Assembly: GCA_020746835.1 (NCBI GenBank)
Contig: JAGPNK010000008.1
Coordinates: forward strand, 1,736,001-1,800,000
DNA: 64,000 nucleotides
Reading direction: 5' to 3'
From: Stachybotrys elegans
Lineage: Eukaryota; Ascomycota; Sordariomycetes; Hypocreales; Stachybotryaceae
Part shown: positions 23,314 through 33,405 of the stretch, in pieces
How positions within the stretch are numbered: position 1 is the first letter of the stretch
Layout of the letters: each line of letters begins with the position of its first letter
Made by a program: the position numbers and the translations under genes
Notes under the pieces: model-generated
The model's input: the letters and a program-made list of their open reading frames with translations, nothing else
Told to the model about the DNA's origin: nothing
The model's database searches: none

Positions 23314-25152
23314 ATGGCCTCGGAAAGCTCAACGGTCGTATCGGGATACGATTCCCCACGCTCACACTCCTCTGCCTGTTCACATGACACTCCGTCTTCG
23401 TGCGACTTGCAGGTGGAAGAGCACGACACCAGCCCCGATGGCGTCTCAATTCGTCTCCCGGATATGTTCTCATCCATCATGTCAGTCGAACCAATTGTAA
23501 ATCAGCATTACTCCTCGGTCAAGGCCGAGACAGATACCTGGATAGCTGAGTAAGTACATTCTACACTTGGATAGCTTGAGCAGGCCGCGACCATTTGCCT
23601 TCTGCTAGCATCGATTCGTAGGCATTCTGGATCTATCCCGGCTGCATCAGTGCTAATTGAATGCCATTCGTGGCTTCTAGAGTATTCAATCTTTCTGCTG
23701 AGCAGGCACGGAAAAGTTCCCAAGCAGACTTTGCTTATATGAATGCCATCTGGGCGCCATACGCAAATAAGGAAGCGCTCACCGTAATGGTCAACTGGCA
23801 CCAGTGGGTATGTTGGAAGAATCACCTGTTTGCATTCTTTAGCTGATCCCTGTTACCTGAAATAGGTCTTTGCATTTGACGATCGTGAGTGAACCCCCTG
23901 GCACCGCCCTCAGACACGTCCGTGCTTTCGGTAGTTTACTTATTTCCACATTGGCAGAGTTTGACGAAGGGCATCTCAGAAATGACCCCGTGGAAGCTGC
24001 AAAGGACATCATATATACATTGGCTTTGCTAGATGATACCCATCCATATGTTTCAGCCGAGGAAAATCCCTTACGGCATGTCTTTCAAACTACCTGGTAC
24101 CAAATTCGCAAGGTTCGTTGTCCCCCCCCCCCCCCCCCCCCATCTCCCACTCTTTCAGACAGCAATATATCAATAGCACCGTGACAGCATGCTGAACTTG
24201 TTTGCAAAGAGCTCCTCAATAGGTACAGTGCTCCGTTTTATGACAGCCGTTGTTTCGAAACTCACGTTACTCTCTTCAAAGAACTCCAGATTCGATACAA
24301 AAAGCGCGTCAGGCAATACGCTTTGGCTGTCCTCGGTCAGGTTGGCGTCAAGCATGACTCCAGAACCATTGGCGTCGAAGAGTACATGGACTTGAGGCGA
24401 GGTTCCATTGGAACATACCCATCATTCTCGCTTGTGGAGTGCGACTTTCCAGTATCTCCAGCCACAGATCGTTCAATAGCTAACAGCTTTTGTCAGATAC
24501 GCCCACAATATACAGATCCCGCAGGATATCTTGAACCACGAATCCATCAAGACATGCGAAGAGGTGTCCTCAGATCTTGTTATACTGTAGGCACATCATT
24601 TCTTGCATTCTCTTTCATATTGCATTACGATCCGTTGAGCGAACGGGATCCCTGAGGCTGACCGAACTAGCGTGAACGATCTTCTTTCATACCGCAAGGA
24701 TATAGTAAGACGCAGATCCAGTTTTGCATGAATTATTCTAACAAATGGCGCAGGAGCAAGGAGTTGATCATAACATCCTCACAGTGCTGAAATATCAAGG
24801 CTACACGCTCCAAGAGGCTGTCGATATAGTAGACCAGATGATCCGTGGCTGTTACAAGAAATGGTATGGCGCTCTGGCCGAATTACCCATATGGGGTGAG
24901 AAGATCGACCGGCAGGTTCTGAAGTACATCGAGGGATGTCGGAATATTGCTCTTGGAAATTTGCACTGGAGGTATGGCATCCCAGAACGCACTGAATTTG
25001 ACAATCCCACTTGTGTCATGTTAACTGCTAACTATTGTATCTTTCCTCTTGTTCACAGCTATGCTAGTGGCCGTTATCTCGGTAGTGAAGGCCCACAAGT
25101 GCGGGAGACGCGAGTTCTACATCTTCCCCTTCGTTCCGACTTACAATATTAG
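23314..25152 (+). CDS. Class I terpene synthase (sesquiterpene cyclase type)
   Basis: Nine exons: 23314..23549, 23681..23807, 23866..23884, 23958..24112, 24188..24451, 24525..24586, 24671..24704, 24754..24971 and 25059..25152; 402 aa. The Asp-rich metal motif FDDQFDE (Asp126, Asp127, Asp130) is completed across the exon 3/4 junction. The pyrophosphate-sensor region is EEYMDLRRGSIGTYP. The second metal motif is NDLLSYRKD (Asn290, Ser294, Asp298; an Asp replaces the usual Glu), and the terminal Arg-Tyr pair is in SYASGRYLG. Length and motifs fit fungal sesquiterpene cyclases acting on farnesyl diphosphate; the product is unknown. Exon 5 contains a possible extra 90-nt in-frame intron (24223..24312), giving 372 aa if spliced. 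The start at 23314 is the first ATG in frame with protein-like sequence and is less certain. Confidence 0.85.
24122..24141 (+). repeat. Poly-C homopolymer, 20 nt
   Basis: An uninterrupted run of 20 C just after the donor of the fourth intron of the terpene synthase gene. Its length is likely variable between isolates or uncertain in assembly. Confidence 0.9.
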
Positions 25153-25689
25153 ACCTTCTGGGCAAAATCATACAAAGCAAACCGAATTGCTGGAAGATAC
25201 AACGACGTCTGGTTTGTATCGTTATATTTCAAGATTATGAGGGATGAAGACATTTCCGGCGCAAGCAGTTAGAATACACAACTACAGAGGAAGCATATAT
25301 TCGACGTTGTTTTTCGTTAAGAATGTGAACAAGGACGTGGTGGCCCAGATGAAAAATTGTCGTTTACTGTGGATGGAATTCTTGAAGCAACTCTACCTCA
25401 TCACTCCCCAGTCTGTTCTGCTCGCTAACTCACTCACATGTTCCAAGGATGAGCCGTTTGTGGTCCATATTGTTCTAGTCGATGGGGTGTGATACTTGAG
25501 GTAAGACCACGAGCATACCAGGCTCAGCACACTTTGCTGCAGTCACTGGTGGAAGTTGAGTAGGCATTAGCTCACTCTCAAGGCCAACTTGAAATCTGTT
25601 CTTTTGGAGAAGGTTGAGCTCTAGGATGGATCTATTGCCAAGCAAGTATACTCCCCAGCTCCTATAACACTCCAGATGCCGATCATGCG
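25153..25689. other. Convergent 3' region
   Basis: 537 nt between the terpene synthase and CFEM receptor stop codons; no gene seen. Confidence 0.45.
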
Positions 25690-27304
25690 CTACCCAGCCT
25701 GTGTACCTCTTGGTTGTGCCTCTTCTACTAGCTTATTGTTTGTTCCTACAGCCACCAGCTCTGTTTCACTCGCATGGTCTTCGCTGTGCCCCCGTGTAGT
25801 TTCACTCTCCAGCTCTGGGTCGGCTCGTGTGTTGATCACATTTGTAAATCCGTTCCAATGGGTGATTCTGTTTCTACTCATCCCAGAGGTGGATGGGTCT
25901 TTCGACTCGTTGTTGCGCAAGTACGGACGTTGTCCGCTACTGTGGGGTGTGGAGGATGAGGTGCGCGTTCTCCGTCTGCAATACCGAAATACCGCCGCGA
26001 GAGCCGGCATACATGAGCAAATAGTAGCGAGGTTAAGTTCGACGATTGTCCAGAGAATGAACGGTACATGGTCCTCTTTGATTACACATTAGCCTCTCTG
26101 CCCAATGGGCATGCGCGCAATCCACTTACTGTTGGGGTTATACGAAGTGTAGTGCTGGATAAAAAAGACTGTCCGTATGATGCTGCAGGCTGTGACGAAT
26201 AGCCCTGCACCAAAGATGAGGCAGATTGCCACCTTCCTCTTGGGTGTTATGTGTAGTTTGAGGCTGGGCGCAATGTCAGGCACAGTTGAGAGCTGAAATG
26301 GCAGACTTACACTTGAGGGATAGGCATGAGGAAGATTGCCACGTCGATGATTGCGGAAATGATGAAGGTTGTCATCATATAATCGTTGACATTGATGCAA
26401 GTTCCCACCGCATCGTATGCATTATTCCATCCCAGCCAAAAGTATTCTATAGGTCGGCAGAGAAGCCCTGTTGAGACGGTGAAAGCGACCAGATATAATC
26501 CAGAAAGCGCCAACATCATGTAACACTGGCGCCTAAATGCGTTGAACATAAATATCCGAAGATACAGACATAAGACAGTCACTTTGGTCGAGACAGCACC
26601 AGCTGTGAAAAAGAACTCTGCGATGTATAGAATCTAAACGGTCAGTCAGGCGAGGAAACACAATCGCAGTTGCAAATCTTACTTTCCAGCCGTATGTAAT
26701 TTTTTCAGGAGTCAGAGTCCAGATATCTTTGCCCAGTGTCTCGCGGGCAGCTAGAGTACACAGAACCTGTACAATGAGCAGGATAATAAGAGTGATGCCC
26801 ATGGTCAGGTCGTCTAGTCCTAACTTGCCCGCTGCAAATCGAGAAGACACGCGGCTAAAGATGCGTACAAGACCGGCGAGACAAGTCAGAGAGAAAAGGG
26901 TCCAACTGGTGATCAATATGGCCGGTCCGTTGTCGGTGGACGCGATGCCACAAGCCGTCATCGACATGTTCGTAACTTTCAGCACCTCCTCAGTATTGCA
27001 TTTATCGAAAAGACAAGGCTGCATTATCTGTTGGAGCTGCTTCTGATTGTCACAGAGACAAGTGACGTTGAGAACTGAGCATTTCACTTCCTGAGCGCCC
27101 ACCAGATAACATGAGGACTGTAGATACAATTAGTCCCGTTTCGACAGGCTGAAGCGATGGAAGACGGTTTCTTACAGCACATGACGGCAGTTCTGTGATA
27201 AGTTGTGCTGACTTCTGGTGGATGTTAGTGCTCAGGTTGGTCGATGCAATTGCTGAACAGGCCGCGGCGTAGAAGGTGAGGGGGAGTAAGCGTCTCAGCA
27301 ACAT
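25690..27304 (-). CDS. CFEM-domain seven-helix receptor (PTH11-type)
   Basis: Five exons: 27176..27304, 26683..27117, 26311..26633, 26130..26263 and 25690..26075; 468 aa, phases consistent. A signal peptide (MLLRRLLPLTFYAAACSAIA) precedes a CFEM domain with eight cysteines, spread over SCASSCYLVG, KCSVLNVTCLCD, QPCLFDKCN and TACGIAS. Seven hydrophobic helices follow, beginning PAILITSWTLFSLTCLAGLV. The ITYGWKILYIAEFFFTAG block joins exons 2 and 3. The cytoplasmic tail of about 110 residues is rich in Ser, Thr and charged residues. This is the classic PTH11 layout; in plant pathogens such receptors sense surfaces. It flanks the terpene synthase but its link to that pathway is unproven. Confidence 0.88.
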
Positions 27305-28992
27305 GTTTGAGAAGACACTCGACTCATCAAGTCGACGGGCCATGCGGCAGACCGAACCCTTCCCTACATATAAGAACGGGTACCTGCTGATATGGAGCGG
27401 TCCACTGGGAACATGGGACTGCCCTCGAACGGACGTTGCCTTTAGACCCATTCGCGAAACTTGGCCCTATCTTGGTTCCCGAGGCGAAGGAACCCGACGC
27501 AAAGGACCGCCTCACGTCCAGGGATTGGACCCTTACAAAACCCCGTCTAGAGATTTTCCGACGTAGTATCAAAACAAACCTCGGCACCAACCGTGCAGTG
27601 CCAGCTGGGTAAGATTCTTAGCTACCATAATCATGCCTCGAAAGCAAAGTTCCATCGGAAAGCAAGTTCGAATTGAATACTGCTGTCTGCAAGATGTGTG
27701 CCCTTTATTCCTACCCTTGGGGCGCCAAGCTTTGGCCATATGAGATTCTCCAAGCGATGTGCATCATGATAGAGAATGTCCACTAAAGAAAAACACTAGA
27801 CATGTCGTGGAGCTCATGGGCGGAAATCTCCGGCCCTATTTTGCTTGCCCTATCCTTGAACCCGGCCTGAACGGCGCTATCGCGCGGTGAAAATACGGGG
27901 CGAAGCTGCAGCGAGAGAAGCTGACTCGTCGCAGTAATCAGCGCTCTTCTCAAGCATCCTCAGCTCATCAGTTTGCATCCACAGCGCGAGATGGATTATG
28001 CAGCCTTAGTTCGGTGTGGACCTTCATCACCGAAGTTCGTAACGCCTGTCCCACTCTCTGGCCCGAGCCAGCGCGTCGGGCCAGGCATGGGCACCCGCGA
28101 TGGACCAGTCCAAAGATTCAGCGTGGTGGATTTCATGTGAGATGGAGCTGTGCTGCCCTATGGTGGAGTCGTCAGGAGAATGGACAACATTGGATGAACG
28201 AGACAAATTGGCATATTCGCACCTCGGACAGTGGATTCAGCCCCGTATCGTCCGTCGTTGGTTAAGCGGGCGGGCGTTTGATGGTTATTCATAAAGAGCA
28301 TCAGTTCCATTCGGGTAGTAAGACGCATGGCCTGATATATTGCCATGGTACAACGAAGAGAGGTGGGTTTGCCTGCAAGTGATCCTCGCGTATCTGCGGA
28401 ACCCCATAGGATGAGCAAGTCGAACCAAGATTGCGCCGAGCTTCTGTGACAGCGGTGGTGGAGTAACCTGGTTGTGCGCTCGGATGTCAGGTGTTTATCT
28501 GGTCAGCTGCTCTTGTTCAGGACAGCTTGTGGTGCTGTCTGGGTACGTTCACACAACGGCATACATCCCACGACAATACAGGCACGTTTAATCTGCTGTC
28601 AAGGTCGCACTCGAGCATATGCAGCATCCTAGACCATGTTTCGTCGCCGGATGGTCCATTGGCTTAGCCGTCGGTCGGGGTTTCGAGAATATCGGTCTCT
28701 GCAGCACCAGTCGAAATGTCGATGGAGATTCCATTGTTTGTGCCGATTTCTCTAGGTCTGATCTGTTCTCATGCCCTGATGCCACGGTAGCTTCCAATCA
28801 ATTGGGGCGTACCAGCGGCCGCGGAAAGCCTCGTATCCCCAATGCTACCAATCACAGCCAATGAAGAATTTGCCCACCAATTCATCCATTCATCTTCTGT
28901 ACCACCATCAGGCGCATCCTCACCCTATCCTTCGCATTTTAATAGGCCTCGGCATGTACTCTACATACAACCATCAACCAGGCGGAGGGAAC
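27305..28992. other. 1.7-kb stretch without a clear gene
   Basis: No frame with recognisable domains or splice logic was found on either strand. It may hold the CFEM receptor promoter and decayed sequence. Confidence 0.4.
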
Positions 28993-29861
28993 ATGAGATC
29001 GTCACCTGGAGTCATTAGTCTTCTTGTTCTTTGTCTTTTGTCAGTCCCCTGCTCCGGCAAATGTCCACCATGGACTTGGAAATCGCATGAGGAAAGAGGG
29101 GTCTCAAATGTGTCTGAGACACGGGATACAGTGGACCTGATCGAGGACCCCGATGAGGACAGGATTTTGCTGCCGGGCGAAATCAACTGCCGTATGAAGG
29201 GGTGGGCATACCAGGAAGTCGAGGGTCCTTGGACATGCGATGAGCTGGCAAAGATGGGAGGAATGGAGATGGACGAGTTCTAGACGCTTAATCCAAACCT
29301 GCCCCCTGATTGTGCGGGCATCGCTCCGCACCAAGTTTGTTGTGAGGGATGTAAGTGTTCGCTCCCTTAATCACGCCGTGATCAGAACTAAGCAAGGGTG
29401 ACTCAACAATCATTGAACCGGTCCGAGCAGGTGAAGATGGCCGATGCGCACCGAACTATGATAATGCTACCTGTGTTGGGTCGCACCATGGATATTGCTG
29501 CAATGCTGAGACATGGACATGCGGCGAGTCAGCGTAGGTTTCCCTCGTCCCTTTTCTTCGTCCTTCGTTGTCCCAAATATCTACATAACTACCACAGCGA
29601 TGCTGACGAGAGCTGCCTTGGTGCAACTGGTATGATTGTGGCATAGGAACCTGCTACGAGGCGTATTGCCCAGGCCACGAGGTATACACCACAGATGGCT
29701 TCTGTAGCATTCACCATGGCAACTCTCAGCGTGGGGGGAAATGGGGAGTTTGCTGTAATCTCAAGGGACGATGCGGCAGCGGGAGCGACTTCTGCGGCAT
29801 CGGCAGGTGTCAATCTGGCCTTTGTGCCGACTTTTTATATACTGAGGGGCTGGTCCTGTGA
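28993..29861 (+). pseudogene. Decayed secreted LysM plus chitin-binding (ChtBD1) protein gene
   Basis: The ATG at 28993 opens a signal peptide (MRSSPGVISLLVLCLLSVPC). A LysM-like core follows (INCRMKGWAYQEVEG, WTCDELAKMGGMEMDEF) but is cut by an in-frame TAG at 29281..29283; the same frame continues TLNPNLPPDCAGIAPHQVCC. After a putative intron near 29350 a hevein-type ChtBD1 is readable (GEDGRCAPNYDNATCVG, HHGYCCNAETWTCGES), although no splice choice joins it in phase. After a second intron, a 1-nt shift near 29627 is needed to reach WYDCGIGTCYEAYC and a second cysteine-rich chitin-binding-like unit (GVCCNLKGRCGSGSDFCG). Intact relatives bind chitin as effectors or precede GH18 chitinase domains. 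At least two lesions make a functional product unlikely. Confidence 0.7.
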
Positions 29862-30126
29862 GACGACGGGCTGATGCAAACCCTTGGGTGGGAATTGCCC
29901 ATCTTTCCACTGTTCGCACGATTCTGTGGTTAGTCGAGTCAAAATTTTATACAGGCGGAGGCTGCCGTGCGTGATGACATTTGCCGCTGCCTCCCAAGTG
30001 GGAGGTTGTTGGGGAAGTATATCATTGAGTTTTGGCTGATCTCCCCCACCATTTGGGAATAAAGAGGCTTCACAGCGCGATAATTTCAACTCGGCCCTTT
30101 CGTCTGCCCTGCGCGCTGTCCTTAAA

Positions 30127-30723
30127 ATGGAAACAAACGACTTGTACAGCGATGAGCAGTTTGAGCCGTGTCTGTCAATTGCTCCATCAGATGCAGCAAA
30201 GCGTTTGTACTGGGTGCTACACGGCTCGTCCGGATCTGTCAATGTCCTGAATCGACAATGTAACCCCGACGGGCCCCGCGAGACATATGCGGATAGACAC
30301 CCCATCGCACACGAACCGGCCACGGCGCCTCAAGTCGCCATACTCACTGTTGGTGAGGACTCACTGAATTACTGGCAGGACGAATGGTGGACAATAAACC
30401 AGGAGGGTTACGATGAAGATGTGCAGCCTGATCCAGACGAGGAACCACCTCTCTTCAAGCCTTTGACAATTGTGGCGTCCAATGGAAGCTTTATCACGAT
30501 AAATGATTACGTGTCGGCGCTACATCCTTGGTTGATCCAACGGCTGGATCTCATTCTGCGGGCAAAGTTTGTCTGGGATGACCATTACACTCGAGACCAT
30601 TCGGCAAGCTGGCTCGTTGGCCTAGGACGACCAGCTTTAGTGAGGGTCGAGGAGAAGGATAACTGGCATGAGATGTTTAGAAGGCGATACGAGCAGTCCA
30701 AAAACGGCCCATCTCAAGGATAG
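30127..30723 (+). CDS. Hypothetical protein, 198 aa
   Basis: Single exon from ATG 30127. It is acidic and tryptophan-rich, without signal peptide or membrane segment. Visible blocks include EQFEPCLSIAPSDAAKRLYW and ITINDYVSALHPWLIQRLD. No family is recognised. The protein-like composition and clean ATG/stop support a real gene. It converges on the HET gene, whose stop lies 103 nt away. Confidence 0.55.
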   Translation: METNDLYSDEQFEPCLSIAPSDAAKRLYWVLHGSSGSVNVLNRQCNPDGPRETYADRHPIAHEPATAPQVAILTVGEDSLNYWQDEWWTINQEGYDEDVQPDPDEEPPLFKPLTIVASNGSFITINDYVSALHPWLIQRLDLILRAKFVWDDHYTRDHSASWLVGLGRPALVRVEEKDNWHEMFRRRYEQSKNGPSQG

Positions 30724-30825
30724 GAAGGTAGATCATGCCTGAAGATTGGTCCAGAGGGAATTGCTGCGTGCGTTTGGATATTGATAACCACGCGATAATC
30801 TACTCTCACGAGAATAACCATTCAA

Positions 30826-32778
30826 TTAAATAAGATACCTAAACTGGACATCAACTCCGATGGACTGTAGCTCTTCCCGTGTTACTAAATCAGGTACGCC
30901 AATATGATGGAGCCTGTGGAAAATACCGTACGAAATGACCCGAGGGTCAACGAGTGTGACTTCGCCGCTATTCTTGTCTCTGTAGGTTCTCCTTTGTGTA
31001 CGGTCGCCTGATGGATGTACAACCTTCTCCATGTGTGACGGGAAAGGGCCCAGGAGCGCCTCCGAGTTCATCAACCCGTAAGCGAAGCAATCGCCCACCA
31101 CTTGCAACTTATCATCTTCGGCAGGCCTCAGTAGAAGCGGAGCATCATGCCCGAGAACGTTGTAGAGTATGTCGCCTACTCGGACAGCTGACGGTGCAAT
31201 GCCCAGATATCCATTGCTCATTCGCACCACCGCTCTTCCTTTGCAAGCGTAGGAAAACCCGAGAAGAAAATTGGTCGAATCGAGCATCTGCTGCAGCGCC
31301 TGAGACAAGAGAACATCTCGATTTTCTCTGTCTCTGTATTCCCAAATGATACGCAGGATGTCGACACATGATGACAACGGCGGAAGCTGGGGGTCAGGCG
31401 GTTCGATCAAGGTGGAAAAGTCTTTGGCGAGCATGGTTCCGCATAAGGCTTCAATGGCACTGCACCCACTCACGTAATTATCATCAAAGACCTCGTCGTA
31501 AAGCATGCTGATGATGCCCTTTATAGCCTCGGGCAAGGCCATCGGTGTTTCAGAACGGTAGATGACTGACGAGACAACACCGCATTGCACTACCGCAATT
31601 TGTAGAATCTTGCCATCTATAACGGTAGCTTCTCCTCGAGTCGGGACGCCACAGCCGGGCAAGTAAAATTCCTCTGTATCGCGGGGAAGCAGGGGATTCG
31701 GTGCCCAGCTTGGTCTGAGGCTGCGAACTGTGGTGACCGGGCGGCACAATGAGAGAAACTCGAGCCAGTTGCCCTTGATGAAAGTCTCGGCTAGCCTCAC
31801 AAACACCTCGTCCAGAGTAATTCCCTTGTCTACTTTCAACGGCAGCCACGCCTGCTCAGCTGGGAGCATCCCCAACAGTGCATAGACGTGGTCCCTTGGA
31901 TCTTCGCACCCCTGCCGCGATGTGAACTCGCAGAGCTTCAAGAGAGACCATTGAGTATTGGGGTTGAATATGTCCGTGAGATACTTCGCCCGCATCCGAA
32001 CTGCCGGTGGGCAAGGCTGTAAACGAAGAATCAGGAGGGCGTTGAGCAGGTGTCGCCAGAGCACAGTTTTCGCGCCACAGAGGCATATGCTTCGTGGGCT
32101 GGCTAGTCGAGCCTCCTGTACTGTCCAGAGCCGATTGAACCACTCCACGTTCATCAGTCGGTCTATGGCCAGCCACTGGCTTTGTGTGATACTACCCAAG
32201 TCAATGCCGCCGCTGGGGGCTGCTCCGTGAGATACATCGCCTGCTGAGAACTCGTTACTTGGGCGTGGTGTTGTAGACCCGGTTTTCCAGTCCACCTCAA
32301 CATGTTGCTGAATGGACAGCAGGGTGTCCATGGCCTGTTGGACCAGCGAATTCATGTTGGCGCTGCCCGAATCTAACCAAATAATCACGCGATCTGCCAA
32401 AGCATAAACGCGGTGCATTTCGAGTACATGCTCGGCTATCTCTTTTTCGTTGGCCTGGTCAATGCAGATAGCATCTGTCCAGAAGATCCTGGAATCCGCA
32501 GTGCTGCGCAACGTCCTCAAAATGGTCCAGAGGTTTCGGCGTATCAGCACTTGGCCTATTCCATAGCCAGAGCGGAGGGTGATTGGAAAAAGCAAGTCTT
32601 TGGGTCCCCAGGGATAGGACAAGGCCTCATAAGGCGTGGTCGAGCCCACCCAAAGAGTAACAGTGCTCATGACAACGTTGATTGGGTCTGTGGAATTGCC
32701 AGGAAGAATCTCAAAGAGGCGGATTTGGCCCCTGGACGCATCGATAGGATCATATGGGTATGGAGTTGGCGAAGACAT
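30826..32778 (-). CDS. Heterokaryon incompatibility (HET) domain protein
   Basis: Single exon; ATG 32778 (MSSPTPYPYDPIDASRGQ) gives 650 aa. An in-frame ATG at 32859 adds 27 basic residues and is less likely. The HET domain spans about residues 50-200: YEALSYPWG near the start, then WTDAICIDQANEKEIAEHV and WFNRLWTVQEARLA. The C-terminal part shows GVVSSVIYRSETPM and the GYLGIAPSAVRVGDIL block common in HET proteins with long tails. HET domains are TIR-like modules that trigger cell death during non-self recognition; most family members are orphan paralogues, so an allorecognition role is inferred only. Intact. Confidence 0.92.
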   Translation of the reverse strand: MSSPTPYPYDPIDASRGQIRLFEILPGNSTDPINVVMSTVTLWVGSTTPYEALSYPWGPKDLLFPITLRSGYGIGQVLIRRNLWTILRTLRSTADSRIFWTDAICIDQANEKEIAEHVLEMHRVYALADRVIIWLDSGSANMNSLVQQAMDTLLSIQQHVEVDWKTGSTTPRPSNEFSAGDVSHGAAPSGGIDLGSITQSQWLAIDRLMNVEWFNRLWTVQEARLASPRSICLCGAKTVLWRHLLNALLILRLQPCPPAVRMRAKYLTDIFNPNTQWSLLKLCEFTSRQGCEDPRDHVYALLGMLPAEQAWLPLKVDKGITLDEVFVRLAETFIKGNWLEFLSLCRPVTTVRSLRPSWAPNPLLPRDTEEFYLPGCGVPTRGEATVIDGKILQIAVVQCGVVSSVIYRSETPMALPEAIKGIISMLYDEVFDDNYVSGCSAIEALCGTMLAKDFSTLIEPPDPQLPPLSSCVDILRIIWEYRDRENRDVLLSQALQQMLDSTNFLLGFSYACKGRAVVRMSNGYLGIAPSAVRVGDILYNVLGHDAPLLLRPAEDDKLQVVGDCFAYGLMNSEALLGPFPSHMEKVVHPSGDRTQRRTYRDKNSGEVTLVDPRVISYGIFHRLHHIGVPDLVTREELQSIGVDVQFRYLI

Positions 32779-33405
32779 CTTAATTCTGTGCCTTTGCCTG
32801 GGTTTGAGGAATCTAAGGGTGGAAAATAACGCGGAGTCTTTCGTTGGGGCTGAAAGCATGTCGGGGCTGAAAGGGAACAGCTATACGGTTTCCACTTGGC
32901 ACTCTGCTCACATCAGCTGATTCTGATAACATGAGATAAGAGATGTGCATAGAAAGAAGAAAAACGGGTTAGAGGAGTCCAAAATATTCCGCCAAGTCAT
33001 GATATCTTGTAAGTCCATCCCAATATACTTCCACTCGAGGGGTCTCAAACTACTCGTGAACTCTCCCATTTCTGCATCTTCCACACCTACATTCTGAGTA
33101 CAATAAATCGTAAACCGCGCGGGCATTTAGGCGGCAGTAAGTCTCACTAGAATTGTATGGATACACAGATGCTTTATAGAGTGCAAAATGTTGCTTATAG
33201 AGTAGAATGAAGGACGGTTGCTAGGCAGATATCTGCTGCAAAACCACAGAACAAGATCCCCGGGATTGTCATGAGTGCTGTGCAGCTGCTATACATGTAT
33301 GATTACTATATTAGTGCTAGCAATTTTATTTCTGTCTTCAAGGCCTTTACGTATTGTGTTACTTAAACAGCCCGCTATGTCTGTTACTCTGGGTAAAAAG
33401 GAAGG
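32779..33405. other. Intergenic upstream of HET gene
   Basis: AT-rich with no gene seen. It contains the HET promoter and the 3' end of the membrane protein gene. Confidence 0.45.
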
